Shown: positions 13,201 to 23,459, counted from the stretch's first letter. The stretch is DNA of 64,000 nucleotides from Bolinopsis microptera (GCF_026151205.1 NC_087082.1:13115865-13179864), one strand, 5' to 3'. Numbers and translations: made by a program. Notes: a model not told the origin generated them from the sequence alone.

Positions 13201-13487
13201 GTCAGACAACGAATGAGTTTAAAAATTCCAACAAAATCTTTGACCTGGTTACCAACGTCACGTGCTATTCATCCCAGTTTAACTTATCACGAGACTTTAG
13301 ATCAAACAAATCAAATTTGAAATATTACCATCGGTACTTTATATCTTTAATGAATCATGGTTTTAACTAATCTCTTCCTCAGGCTGAAAATAGTATTTTG
13401 ATGGCAGAACGAGCCCGAACCGGTTACAAGGGATATCATCTAGAGAACAGACTTTACAACAGAGTTCATAACCTGGACATCAGCTGA
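1215..13487 (+). CDS. TTC39: TTC39-like tetratricopeptide repeat protein, 3' part of gene (multi-exon)
   Basis: Exons read from splice sites: 1215-1296, 1992-2087, 2667-2801, 3029-3094, 4488-4573, 4755-4855, 5536-5629, 5835-5889, 6026-6078, 6941-7056, 12373-12502, 12783-12880, 13069-13173, 13383-13487 (stop TGA). From 4488 onward every junction keeps frame. The product follows TTC39 order: a KAGMNLRKSW segment, GEKIIDQTLGPEL, then GNVEGALELFQAA, the WCQLIIWNWTQA and AEARWSKGFYGYL helices, an IIYVWKC helix, and the terminal NSILMAERARTGYKGYHLENRL. TTC39 proteins are helical TPR proteins; vertebrate members have been linked to lipid metabolism. The N-terminal exons lie upstream or were not found, and the link between 3094 and 4488 is not resolved (a candidate exon near 3418-3488 does not keep phase). 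The intron 7057-12372 is loaded with transposons. Confidence 0.82.
1453..1770. repeat. 20-bp minisatellite in TTC39 intron
   Basis: About 15 head-to-tail copies of a 20-bp unit, GTTTGATTAGTTACTCAGGA, with only scattered changes (TTA/TAA and one TAT variant). It lies wholly in the intron between the 1215-1296 and 1992-2087 exons. Copies are contiguous with no spacers. Confidence 0.95.
2806..2889. repeat. 9-bp tandem repeat just after an exon
   Basis: A run of TGTTTGAAA units (about 8) begins a few bases after the splice donor at 2801/2802 of the TTC39-like gene. The CLKCLK reading through it is a by-product of the repeat, because the exon ends before it. Confidence 0.85.
3929..4002. repeat. 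20-bp tandem repeat containing CACGTG E-boxes
   Basis: Four tandem copies of TCACGTGACTATTTAACTTA (the first has CATGTG). Each copy carries one palindromic CACGTG E-box or a close variant. The array is in an intron of the TTC39-like gene; another CACGTG lies about 190 bp upstream near 3742. It could be a bHLH-factor site cluster or simply a minisatellite. The rest of the 3095-4487 intron shows nothing clear. Confidence 0.75.
7189..7509. mobile_element. hAT-type MITE with 8-bp target duplication
   Basis: A 321-bp element with inverted ends CAGTGGCGTAACG...CGTTACGCCACTG, flanked on both sides by the 8-bp direct repeat GGTTCAAC (7181-7188 and 7510-7517). An 8-bp duplication and CAGTGGCG ends are typical of hAT transposons. 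The interior has long C runs and repeated GGCGCCCCC motifs and no transposase. It sits in the intron of the TTC39-like gene in + orientation. Confidence 0.9.
8324..9815 (+). mobile_element. ORF1-only retroposon-like unit (half-LINE layout)
   Basis: Boundaries are approximate. The unit starts with about four 20-22-bp subrepeats containing CAGTTCAGTATTACA (8324-8400), continues with an intact ORF1-like gene (8502-9383) and a roughly 400-bp 3' region, and ends in an (AAAC)n microsatellite near 9795-9814. Non-LTR retrotransposons often end in such microsatellites. No reverse transcriptase ORF follows, so it resembles half-LINE elements that carry ORF1 only. No target duplication was identified. 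Confidence 0.55.
8502..9383 (+). CDS. LINE ORF1p-like protein, copy 1 (293 aa)
   Basis: Starts at ATG 8502; an upstream GTG at 8472 is in frame but less likely. The middle third is rich in K/E/S/Q and is probably coiled coil (around SELLACKNEQLESLQ). The C-terminal half has EEDRNKNLMIFGLSEQ, RPVKVT and FISPDRSPEQRAKQRELI, a layout like the RRM and C-terminal domain of non-LTR ORF1 RNA chaperones. The ORF is uninterrupted. Related ORFs are at 26175-27017 and 31082-31978; this copy and the third look closest by eye. The role as an RNA-binding chaperone is inferred from the family layout. Confidence 0.75.
   Translation: MTIPPSEYGEKEINMLRGDSVELLSKAMYEMEITAMKQLSPSCVKKMNKNTACDLLHDALRYLEEFTGVVSTDYKMASNSVKHLMFETQETIIKLQSELLACKNEQLESLQTSVKSSVGESVKAEFQSFSSVLQANCPESQKPVSSEMIKKAVKTVVQEEDRNKNLMIFGLSEQDNEELSTVVSEVFSAIGEKPRIEASRVGKLKPGKAVRPVKVTAASATIVNQILAKSRNLRATEKFKTVFISPDRSPEQRAKQRELIRDMKKLVTEQPDKLHFIRNGAIKSTDKTNKTAE
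9902..10800 (-). pseudogene. Decayed MULE-family transposase
   Basis: Reading the minus strand and shifting frame, the order of a MULE transposase is visible. It has a VIDGTFKSAP motif (first catalytic Asp, near 10690-10705), LPLCCGLLPGK, a MDYEFA motif (second Asp, near 10520), AAVWPYTIRQGCNFHYKKALRKH (10380-10470), and the C-terminal NIWKFLDRLK region. At least two frameshifts break it, one near 10210 and one near 10500. Near 10508-10576 are short hairpins (ACTCGTAGTCCAT/ATGGACTACGA and GACGACCCTCTAACG/CGTTAGAGGGTCGTC). The upstream stretch to about 11500 has only short ORFs I could not place. Confidence 0.75.
10900..12372. other. Intron remainder without recognised gene
   Basis: This is the rest of the 5.3-kb TTC39 intron up to the acceptor at 12372/12373. 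Minus-strand ORFs at 11133-11399 and 11281-11517 overlap in different frames and match nothing I know. They may be decayed transposon sequence linked to the MULE remnant. Confidence 0.4.
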
Positions 13488-13671
13488 AATAGTTCATAAC
13501 CTAGACATCAGCTAAAATAGTTCATAACCTGGACATCAGCTGAAATAGTTCATAACATGGACATCAGCTGAAATAGTTCATAACCTGGACATCAGCTGAA
13601 ATAGTTCATAACCTGGACATCAGCTGAAATAGTTCATAACATGGACATCAGCTGAAATAGTTCATAACCTG
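13464..13671. repeat. 28-bp tandem repeat arising from the gene's stop-codon segment
   Basis: Seven full copies and a part copy of a 28-bp unit GTTCATAACCTGGACATCAG + CTGAAATA. The first unit is the coding end of the TTC39-like gene (…VHNLDIS-stop), so the TGA stop lies inside the repeat unit. The ACATGG variant in units 4 and 7 hints at an 84-bp higher-order period. The array would form the start of the 3' UTR. Confidence 0.9.
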
Positions 13672-13695
13672 TTTTCATTACCTGGGCATCACATT

Positions 13696-14352
13696 TTGTA
13701 TACCCTGCATATCAACCTACCACGGCCTGTTAACTCGGATGATAGGGTCTTCATTAACAGCAACCCTCTCGAAGAAGTCCACGACTTTAAATATCTAGGA
13801 TCCTACATCGCTTCAACCAGCAAAGACATCAATGTCAGGAAAGGCCTTGCATGGAAAGCACTTGAAAGTCTAGATGTTTTCTGGAAATCTGGCATGTCTA
13901 GAAAGATCAAGACTAAAATTTTCAGAACTGCAGTCGAGCCTGTTCTTTTATATGGCGCAGAAACATGGACTTTGAAGAAAGCTGACACTAAAGCACTAGA
14001 CGGTGTTTACACACGAATGCTACGAAGGGTCTTTGGTATCTCATGGAAATCCCACACACCTAACTCCGTCCTCTACGGAAATATCCCATCGGTGACTGAT
14101 ACCATCAAAACACGAAGACTTCGTTTTGCAGGGCATGTCTACCGTCTACAGGACCAACCTGCTCAGCAACTCCTTTTCTGGCAACCATCTTACGGCAAAA
14201 GGTATCGAGGACGACCACACAAGACCTTTCCGGACGTCCTTCAAGAAGATACTGGTTTAGAGCCCCACATGATACGTCTGCTCATGAGTGATAGAGATAA
14301 ATGGAGACATGCGTTGACACGAAACTCGTTCCAGATTTCATCTGGACCGACC
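13696..14352 (+). pseudogene. 5'-truncated non-LTR retrotransposon: reverse transcriptase C-terminal region
   Basis: A 219-aa reading frame without its own start. It contains FKYLGSYIAST, AVEPVLLYGAETWTL, RMLRRVFGISW and TRRLRFAGHVYR, which is the thumb and C-terminal region after the catalytic fingers/palm in many invertebrate endonuclease-reverse transcriptases. The catalytic YxDD part is absent, as expected of a 5'-truncated copy. A short GGCA/GGTA microsatellite (14356-14371) may be the 3' tail. It sits directly downstream of the TTC39 stop-codon repeats, on the same strand. Confidence 0.85.
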
Positions 14353-14371
14353 TAGGCAGGTAGGCAGGCAT

Positions 14372-14909
14372 ATCAAGAATCGACTGAAATTGTTAATGTT
14401 CGGTTTGTTTGATTTTTTCAGAAATGTTTAACAAAATAAAGAGGAATAAGATAAGTTTATGTAGATACGCTGAGTAAGCTTAAGCGGATAATTTATTTTG
14501 ATAACTAAACTGCATTCAGATTAACATTATTATATGCTGTCCAAGAAAATATACATTTGAATATATAATAATACGATCCTTTGTATTGGAGCTATTTATA
14601 TTTTGATAGGGAATTATTGTGTAAAGAACCTGTGTCGTTTAGCAATCTGCTTTCACCCAATTTATATTTTACAAAATGTGTAACTATTAAGTTAAGGGAT
14701 GTTCCTTAATGTGCAAATTGAGTGGCTTACTGATTACTGATCAGGTTGTTGGTTGGTGAAGGTTGATACAGTTATATAAATTTTCGTGAATTCAAGTTTT
14801 ACATATTCTACTCCAAATTGACACGTCCTTTAAAAATTAAAGTGTTTTCTACCAAAACCTCAGCTGAAAGTGAACGCTAATATTTGCACTGGTAGAACAT
14901 CCTGTAGTA
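14372..14909. other. Intergenic DNA, no gene seen
   Basis: AT-rich DNA with an AATAAA near 14435 that could serve as a polyadenylation signal for the upstream gene. I see no coding or structured feature otherwise. Confidence 0.5.
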
Positions 14910-15051
14910 CAGTAAAACCCTGGAGTTTAGGGACAACTAGAACGCGGTAAATCGGGAGTTTCATTGCTCATAATATAATGGATGTTAGTGGATGTTTGGG
15001 GTGGAAATAGCCGTGGTGAATTTGGGTTTGCGGTAGTTCGGGGTTTTACTG
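14910..15051. mobile_element. Small mariner/pogo-type MITE
   Basis: A 142-bp element with ends CAGTAAAACCC...GGGTTTTACTG flanked by TA on each side (14908-14909 and 15052-15053). CAGTAAAACC ends and a TA target duplication fit pogo/Tigger-derived MITEs. No coding capacity. Confidence 0.8.
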
Positions 15052-15124
15052 TATATAACTTTACAATTATCTCATGAAGCACTTTTATTACCTGAGACAG
15101 ATCACATTTTGCACACCGACTGTA

Positions 15125-15275
15125 TGATATTTGCTAATTTTATAATCTGTGTTGTAAACTTTTCAATTTTCTGTAAGAAATTTCGTGTTTACCTTGTATT
15201 GTATTGTATGTCTCTTCCTATGCTACACTACCATTAACGGGCGTATTATATAGTAAATTCTTCATGCTGAGCTCT
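15125..15275. repeat. Dispersed repeat, copy 1 (copy 2 at about 18257-18395)
   Basis: Two diverged segments share the pattern TTTGCTAATTTTAT, GTTGTAAACTTTT(T)CA, GTATTGT, CCATT and a terminal TTCATG, about 3.1 kb apart in the same orientation. They are probably copies of an unclassified interspersed repeat. Nearby, GCTCGACAAAATACCGGTG occurs twice (about 15338 and 15540), another short direct repeat. Confidence 0.5.
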
Positions 15276-15795
15276 TGAAACTTATGACGGTATATTTGCT
15301 CTAAAATGATATCTATTAACTATTAGGTCAAAGCTTCAGCTCGACAAAATACCGGTGGAAAATATTTCGTACGCCCCGAGATGACTCCTCAAGATTCAGT
15401 CTTCAATTAGACATAACTCACTAGCTGAAGTAGCTCTGATACGTCGGATTAGAACCTGTAAGAGTGGCCTCCAGAGTCCAGCTCGCCATTTTTGAAGTTC
15501 AAGCAAATCGAGGATGTTCAAAGGGTGCAAGATGTTCAGCTCGACAAAATACCGGTGAAAAATATTTCTTAAGCCCTAATATTCACCGTCAGAAAGCTTA
15601 GCCATACTGCTATTAGTATTATGTTCGTCTCTGAGTCTGATGTAGCAGTCTTTTAGTTTTACGAGAGGTATGAAATATGAATACCTTACGGGACCTATAA
15701 TAATAATACTGATATTTCGTGGGCACTATATGCTATATGGGCATTTTACGCCTGTGATAGTATTAGTTATGTCTTGTACGTAAGTGTAACTGTAA

Positions 15796-16182
15796 GGGGC
15801 CATCTACTTACTCTTAGGAGGTCTGCCAAAATCGCAGATTTTCAGACCACCCCTCCGATCCCCCTGTCCGGGTGTATCCGAATTTTCGAAACCACCCCTC
15901 CCCCGGATGTCCGGATTTCTAGCTACTTTTAAGAGTACAAATAAAACCAACTCAAATTAATATTTAATAATTAAATTCAAAGAGTTGAAATAAAATTCAA
16001 AGAGTTAAAATAAATGATACTTTTTCGTTAATTCTGCCAAAATTTCCGGACGTCCGGATATGATTTTCAGAAACCACCCCCCTCGGCCCTCCCTTTCTGA
16101 AAGGGGGCCCCTGTCCGGATTTGTCCAAAATTTCAAAACCACACCCCTCCCTATTTGCCGGACGTCCTAAGTAGATGGCCCC
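15796..16182. mobile_element. 387-bp MITE with GGGGCCATCTACTTA ends
   Basis: Inverted ends GGGGCCATCTACTTA...TAAGTAGATGGCCCC, flanked by TAA on both sides (15793-15795 and 16183-16185). A 3-bp T(A)A duplication fits PIF/Harbinger-type MITEs. The interior repeats a GTCCGGA motif in CCACCCCTCC-rich stretches and has no ORF. A similar terminal fragment, CCTAAGTAGACGGACCC, occurs near 61048. Confidence 0.75.
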
Positions 16183-16269
16183 TAACGTTATTATATCCCC
16201 ATGGCAGTATAAGCTAAGAAGTTTATCTATAAAATTAAAAGAGTATATTATTCTTTAATTGTACTACTA

Positions 16270-16870
16270 GTACTACTAGCAGGAACCCGTATAACCCTAA
16301 ATTGGTATCAAAACTCAAAAGACTAAAATAACTATTAGTATTACCTATTTAATTCGCGTTTTTGACACCACTTGGGGGTGCAAACTTTGGGCTCTTAAAC
16401 ATCTATTCCTAATTGGCCAATTTTTTATTTTTTCACGCTGATTTTGAGGCCATCAAAAAAGTTTCAATTGTATATCTTTTCCTGTTTTTGCGGAAAGTCG
16501 CGTTAAAGTTGATGCCGTGGTGTCAGTAAAATAGTACAAATAAAAACATCCATATAAATATAATTATATACCGTCTCGCTTTATATATACTAGCAGGAAC
16601 CCGTCTAACCCTAAAATGGTGTCAAGACTCAAGAGACTAAAACAATTATTACCTATTTAATTCGCGTTTTTGACACCACTTGGGGTACCAAATTTTGGGC
16701 TCTAAAACTCCTATTTCTTGGCCAATTTTTTATTTTTTCATGCTGATTTGGAGGCCATTAAAGCATTTGACCCAGTCAAAAAAGTTTCAGTTGTATATCT
16801 TTGACGGTTTTTGCAGAAATTCGCGTTAAAGTTGATGCCGTGGTGTCAGTAAAATGGCACAGATAAATAT
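16270..16870. repeat. Tandem pair of about 300-bp direct repeats, Penelope-type pseudo-LTR candidate
   Basis: Two adjacent diverged copies (about 16273-16590 and 16590-16870) each begin CTAGCAGGAACCCGT. They contain TTAATTCGCGTTTTTGACAC, GGCCAATTTTTTATTTTTTCA and GTTGATGCCGTGGTGTCAGT. The phrase CGTCTCGCTTTATATATA at 16570 recurs inside the GIY-YIG ORF near 17742. Penelope elements typically carry tandem pseudo-LTRs, so these may belong to the element that supplied the ORF just downstream. Confidence 0.55.
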
Positions 16871-17263
16871 ATATATATTTCATGGCTGGACTTCTACACA
16901 ATAAAAGAAAGCGGTTGTGATTAGATCTTCGAAAGTCTTTGCATCGTTTATTTACATCAATTCTGAGAAATTATATCATTAAAGTAACTACAACAAATAC
17001 GAATCATATACAATTGAGAATAAATACAAACTAAAAGCAGTGGGAAAATCTGATGAACTGAAATTTAAAAAAGAAACTGAAAGCCGTTAAAAATGTACTC
17101 TTATCTTATCTCTTATCTAAATACTGATAACTGATTCTCGGAAAATCACTTAAAATCACAACAAAAACCTGTAAAATTTATACTTAAGTAAAAAATGTAA
17201 TATGCACGTCTCTGGAATAATGGTATAACTAAATAAAATCTACAAAATATACTAAAACTAAAA

Positions 17264-17880
17264 CTAAGCTCCGGCAGATTTAAAAAGTAGATGGTTACTA
17301 TCAAGGGTGTTCATACCCCCAAACCGTTCAAGGGTTTTCAATTGGGTCTGGTAGAACCCCTCTCTAGCTTCCATAGCCTTTTCTTTGTCTGCTTTACTAA
17401 TATTAGGCTCAAATACTAAAGCGTCTACTATAATGACAGAAAGGTGCTTACTAAGTGAGGAATTATAGCAGGCTATGGTACTAAAATCTAAATCATGATC
17501 AATATCTAAAAAATGGTTAACTAATTTACAACTTCTTATACCTTTCTTTATGTGACTCTTATGGTTAGAGAATCTCTTATGGAGATTTGAGGTAGTATAA
17601 CCGACATACGACTGTTTACAAGTCTTACACTCCATTAAATAAATGAGGTTATAACTCTGACAAGATATATACTTAGTTATAGGGAAAACTTGTTTAGAAT
17701 GGTGACTACTAAAATTGGAACAGGGGGACAGGAAATATATATCGTCTCGCTTTATATATAGTAAGATAGTAAGATGTGCACCGAGATAATTACACTTACC
17801 GCACGGGGCGGCCTGATCATATGAGTATGACACGGTTTTGCTTTTATCTCTAGAACTAGAAGTAGAACTGAAAGTGACTC
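17264..17880 (-). pseudogene. Penelope-like element GIY-YIG endonuclease domain, separated from its RT
   Basis: The frame is open from about 17880 to the stop at 17264 with no ATG at the start. It shows PCGKCNYLG, then the GIY-YIG core NLIYLMECKTCKQSYVGYTT, a basic KRFSNHKSHI helix, and REGFYQTQLKTLERFGGMN, which carries the conserved Glu of the fold. In Penelope-like elements this domain follows the reverse transcriptase and nicks target DNA. No RT precedes it here, so only the 3' part of the element is present. It is not joined to the Penelope RT at 35526-46873. Confidence 0.8.
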
Positions 17881-17899
17881 AAAGGGCAGCACGACTCAC

Positions 17900-19200
17900 G
17901 AAATTGAAATAAAACATATTTCTTATCAACAAATTGAGTTTAGAATAGTGCAAAGTTCTAAAACAATGTCCGTCTCCATTATTTTCGCTCAAATAAGGTT
18001 CGATACGATCTAAATTCTAAATCAGTGGCTAGCTCAAGGTGAGAAACTGATGACAACTACACACAATGATTGTTACAGCTTTTGACCACACAAAGTTTCA
18101 GTCCATCTGCAGTCTCACAAGTCACATCAGAGCTGAGAATTAAGCGTACATCTACTACATAAGTACATAATAGTAGTACTAAGGATCAGAAGGATTCAGA
18201 AGTTCAATCTCCAATTACACAAGCTTAATGAGTTAATGTCTGACTGTTTGAGTGTTTGATGTTTGCTAATTTTATCATTATGGTCTGCTTTGTAAACTTT
18301 TTCATTTTACGTCAGAAAATTTGAGTTTAGCCTGTATTGTGTATTTCTCCTCGACCTACTCTGCCATTGATAAGCTATTATTATTCATGTTAAACCCTGA
18401 ATGCTAATCATGACAGTCCGCTTATAACAAACTAGCGGCCAATTTGGTTTTTAAAAGCTGATAATGGAACATGCTGGACTGTGTGATGTACTAGCATATG
18501 ATTTTCATAGCTACTTATAGCTAAGATGAACAATAATCGTTCCGCATTGAGTTTTACACATTGTTATACAGATGAAATATCATTGACTTTAGCAAGCCTT
18601 ATATTATAATGGCTTATATTACAATTTACAAGGACCGTTAACTTTAAGACATGGGCCTCAGTGTCTTGTCTCATCTCTTTTGGTTGAAATACAGTTTTGA
18701 GTAAAATAAGGAATTTAGTAATAGCACCATTCTGAAATTTGAGGAAGTTCTCTGATTAGACAGTTGGTGTGATTCGGAGCTTATGATTGGAGGATTAAAC
18801 GCCCTTCAAGAACTACTATTACATTCTCCTTTGCAGATATTACTTATTGCTGGTGACCGATATTACAGCTGCAGCTAATTTTTTATATCGTTCGTAGTTC
18901 GTACTTCGTGTCGTTCTTCCTTTGCAATAATGTTTGGCCGCATATAATTCGCTCCACTGTTATTCTATATAAGTATATCGTACTAATTGTCATGCAATGC
19001 TCCATAATTTCTTGCACTTGCTCGAAAATTTACTATTGGAAATTAAAACATTTTGAACCGGAAAAATTAGTATAAGGATTTGATTTTTCATAACTTAATG
19101 TCATTTAATAACAAATTTGAATAACACGTAAGCTTGTACAGGAGCCGTCACATTGTTTAATGTTTAAAAGTTAACAACATTTTCTTTTATTATTTCAAAG
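17900..19200. other. Intergenic DNA before the BPI-like ORF
   Basis: AT-rich, without a convincing ORF. It includes the second copy of the dispersed repeat (18257-18395). Upstream exons of the BPI-like gene could lie here, including one for a signal peptide, but I could not identify any. Confidence 0.4.
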
Positions 19201-19219
19201 ATAACCAGACGATGAGACG

Positions 19220-20335
19220 ATGATAAAATATTACGACATATTATCGGAACAAGTAGTACCCTCGTTAGCAATCATCGTCAACCGCGATGGCATTGATAAA
19301 CTTGAGGAGGTGTTGCAGAAAAGAATGTTCGTGTACAAGAAAGAGTTTCTCATTGGACCTAATGCGGTTAAAATCCCGGATATCACAAAAGATCGTGGCG
19401 ACAAAATAACGAATTTGCGAGTCTCTGACATGGAGCTGGGTCGTCCTGGTATTGAGATTGTTCCCGAAACGGGAATTAGGATGAAACAGATGGTCACAAA
19501 AATTGTAGTGCAGGGTAATTTTGATAAAACAATTTTGTTCGTCCCTATTAGTAGAGAGTTCACTTTGACCGCATCATTGACTGTAGAGGTGACTGTTGGA
19601 CTAGATGGTTCTACAGACGAAGAGAGCAAATTGAAAATCGTTATCAGAACAATCAAACTGGATTTCCATAAACTTGATTTAGATTTAAACAACGATCCTA
19701 TCTTGACGGAAATTATAACATCGCTTATTCCATCAATCCGTGGGGCGATTAAAAAAGGAATCGAGAAATCCATCCGAGATGGTATAAACAAATCTCTTGG
19801 TGACATAGACATTATGGAAAAAATTCATTTTCGAAATGAGTGGGATAAAGATAATATTCATCCGAGTGCCATTTTCGTGGCGGATAGGATTGAGTTGAAT
19901 ACCAAACTTCCGGGGGAGAAAAATTTGAGTTTTTTAGAGTGGCATGATCCAAAAAATGTGCGCACACTGCCGAATAATGGCACACATATGATTTACCTGA
20001 TCATATCGAAGAAGTTTATTGAAATGATTTTAGGAGGTCAATTGAAAAATAGACTGAGTCGCTTGATGAAGGTCAAAAGTTTTGTGCCAAGATCATTTTA
20101 TCAAAAAGGTGAAAAATATGTCACCAAAAAGTTTTTACCGCCATTTTTAGAGAATGCTCATTTGAAAAAGAGAGGCGAGTTTTTTATATTGTACTTTGAT
20201 TTACTTATTGATGGTTTAATTGACAGAATGGAGGATGCTGTGAAGGAAAAAAACAACAGACAATCTAAATCACCAACTGATCGCTTAATTACACAAAAAT
20301 TATCCCCGATTTTAAACGATATTTCAGTATCATGA
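19220..20335 (+). CDS. BPI/LBP-family-like lipid-binding protein, single-exon ORF (371 aa)
   Basis: Starts at ATG 19220; the nearest upstream in-frame stop is at 19202, so either this is the start or a splice acceptor lies at about 19208. The N-terminal half reads as a BPI/LBP/PLUNC barrel: PSLAIIVNRDGIDKLEEV, a KIPDITKD strand, PGIEIVPETGIRMKQM, GNFDKTILF, and an amphipathic LTEIITSLIPSIRGAIKKGIE helix before a second half. BPI-family proteins bind lipids such as lipopolysaccharide, usually secreted. No signal peptide is visible in the ORF, and 371 aa is shorter than the usual 450-480, so N-terminal residues and part of the second barrel may be missing. The assignment is by fold-like pattern. 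Confidence 0.6.
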   Translation: MIKYYDILSEQVVPSLAIIVNRDGIDKLEEVLQKRMFVYKKEFLIGPNAVKIPDITKDRGDKITNLRVSDMELGRPGIEIVPETGIRMKQMVTKIVVQGNFDKTILFVPISREFTLTASLTVEVTVGLDGSTDEESKLKIVIRTIKLDFHKLDLDLNNDPILTEIITSLIPSIRGAIKKGIEKSIRDGINKSLGDIDIMEKIHFRNEWDKDNIHPSAIFVADRIELNTKLPGEKNLSFLEWHDPKNVRTLPNNGTHMIYLIISKKFIEMILGGQLKNRLSRLMKVKSFVPRSFYQKGEKYVTKKFLPPFLENAHLKKRGEFFILYFDLLIDGLIDRMEDAVKEKNNRQSKSPTDRLITQKLSPILNDISVS

Positions 20336-22295
20336 TATTTCCATCCATGATCCAACCTTCGATCTCAAATAGTTGTGCGGGGACCTGTTGTTTAGAGAAA
20401 TTAGTTTATAATTGAATAATTATTGATGAAACACGAACTATGATACAAATAGGTCAAATCTGAACAATTTTATTCAGTAATGAATGAAATGATTTATAAA
20501 ATCGTATGATTATTTTAGTTTTTTTTCTCCTTTTTAGTTTTTAATCTTAGTACTTTAGTATTTTCATGTCGTACAGCATACAGTTACCATTTTATTTTCA
20601 ATATTCAAAGATTAATTCGAACTAATTATTAATTTACATTGTATAGTACCACAGTATATAAGGAAAAACTCCCTTTTTATTCAAATTTTAAGGTAAATCG
20701 TCTTTTTATAATTGCTCGAACACCAGAAATAAGGGAGAGCTCGAACATGTATAACATGACGTGACTGCAAACCTCTCTAAGTCTAGACGAAAAAAGTGTT
20801 AAGTGTTCGCAATGGTCCGGCTGACTCGTCTAGAAAACTACACAGACACTAGAAATCTAATGATCAGTTTCTTATAAGATGATGTAGTTTACCAACATAA
20901 CAGGAAATGTACACCACCACTACCCGCCAGCACACCAACGTGCCAACTAACTCGTTACTTTATGGGTTCAGGGCAATAATCTTATAATAGTATTTGGCTG
21001 TATTATGGGTATATTACAGAGAGTTACAGGGGGTTAGCAGTGTTTACCTGGTATTATCTCATCTTGTATGGGACACGTCTATAACAGGGTGAGAGATACA
21101 ATAAGGATATCTAATTTCATCTAGATATACATTCCTAAAGTCTCGTCTCGCTCTCTCCATTCCCAGTTTAGCTCCTGTTTAGTATTTGTACATTACAATC
21201 CTCCCGATCAGCAATAACTCCCTCTCATTAACTCATTACGGAGAGGTTTTACGGATTACGCGCTTCAGTGTGTTCAGCTCACAGTCTAATTTAGAGCTCC
21301 TCAGACACGATAGATTCCTTTTAACACAATGTCTGATGGGTATTACCTGCCAGCTACCCCTGCTGTGGGCTGTAATAGCATTTCTCTATTCATCAACATA
21401 TCGTGTGCGCCCGGTCCGGAGTGAGACCAGACTAAATTGTGTATAAATTTGTTACGTTTGACATTTCTTTCCGGAGCTGTCTTGGGTATTTGTATAGTTT
21501 ATTAATTAACGTGAACAGATAAAGATGTGATTACCGTTCTGTCCCTGATGATTGCTATGATCAGTTTTAGATCGGTCGTTCGCAGTTCGCAGTGCTACGT
21601 TTTTGCTCCTAACTTTGTCGGATAATCATGAAAGCCATCGACTAATAGTTATTAATAAGCAATAAGTTTTGAATCAGTCTAACATACTGGAATCAATACA
21701 TACTATAATACTGCGGATTCGACATTTATTAGACTGAGGATCGCGGGTTTATAAAGTTATAATTAACCATATCATTTCTACAATACCACAGAAATTAAGC
21801 AGTTATCATTACGTTATGTTTCGTAGTACTAGTATAAATTCCTAGGCGGATGATAAATATTCCGAGGACATAACTTTATGCATTCTTCGGTGGATCGGCA
21901 ATCATTTTAATTCGTTTTATTTTGCGATGAATTTTAATTAGAGGAATTTCGGTACATGACGCCTCCAAGTAGATACATGTATCAGCAGCTAGTTATTACA
22001 CTGCCGTCTCTTACAGCCCTCTCTAATTTCACCCAAAATTAGGAAAAAATGTTAGCGACTCCAGGGTTGATCTAGTGCTGCTACTGCTAGGTACCTACGG
22101 GTCGTTATGTAGATTTCTGCTGAAGTTGGGGCCACATTGCACTTAAATATTTGTATGTCACGTGGGTATATCTGCTGCACCAATACTGCACGTGCAAGTT
22201 TTCACAGTGCACGTGTATATGTTTGGGTGTGCGTGACTTTAAAACGTGGTGTACTTATTATTTACTTTATCCCACAAAAAGGGTATTGATATGTG
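20336..22295. other. Intergenic DNA
   Basis: I see no convincing gene. Near 22158-22215 three CACGTG/GCACGTG motifs lie within 60 bp (CACGTGGG, GCACGTGC, GCACGTGT), followed by the (GA)n tract, which could be part of the GPCR upstream region. Confidence 0.4.
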
Positions 22296-22325
22296 TCAGC
22301 TATATAATACCTGTCGTAGCGTAGA

Positions 22326-22586
<261 letters not shown>

Positions 22587-22599
22587 CATACGTCTCTAG

Positions 22600-23459
22600 G
22601 TTTACGGTGAGTGATGATAATATCGACTTTATATTTGTGCACAGTCATTGGGCGTTACGATTCTATTATTATGATAAGATCAATATCGGTACAGATCTAT
22701 GCCGTTACCATAATATAAATGTTTGCTGTTAAATGCGTTCTTTCTTTTGTTTGTAGTTTCTGTAGGAACTATCCCCGAAAAATATTCTGTAAAGCTCGCG
22801 TCCTGCTTGCTATTTCCTTGAAATTTAAGAATTAAGGTACTTATCATCATTACATTCCGAAAGGAGTACTCCCTAGGAACGCCATATAAATCTATTTCCG
22901 TGACATCTAGATACTGCGTGTTAAGAGCTCGGGATTTAGCAAAATTGATATATCGAATAATATAATAAAACTATTTTATAAATACGGCATAGCTGCGGTG
23001 CCACTCCACATTCAACTATTCTAATATTTGACTTTTGAGCTACAAGTACAGAGCTTTCTAAATTTTGATCACTCTTTTTTCATGTCGTTTAAAGATCGCT
23101 TTTTTGTTTTGTTTTTAACTTCCCTGACTCATAATCATATATAATCGAATTTAGGTTTCATAATTCCTTTTAATTTGTCTATTTTTATAACTGAATACCT
23201 TTGTGTGCGTTTTTCTGAAAGCTTCAATTTGCCGTCACATTTACGTTTCTATACTGTTAATGTTTTGATTGGCGGTTTACAATTACAGATTCAGAAAATT
23301 AGGCACGAATGAAACGTTGTCAGTGATAAATAAATCAAATATTGAATATGAATTAAGAGTCTTACTGGAGACAACCAATATAAACTATGATTTCACTACC
23401 CTAAACACTACCAATACTTTTATAGGACCGGAGAAGCTCATCACATTCCGGGCTAAACA
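22600..23459. other. GPCR upstream region with possible N-terminal exon in another frame
   Basis: Mostly AT-rich. From a possible splice acceptor (TTACAATTACAG, about 23277-23288) an open frame runs to 23529, one frame off the GPCR ORF. It encodes a segment with three N-glycosylation sequons (NET, NKS, NTT), as expected of a receptor ectodomain. See the finding on this frame. Confidence 0.4.
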
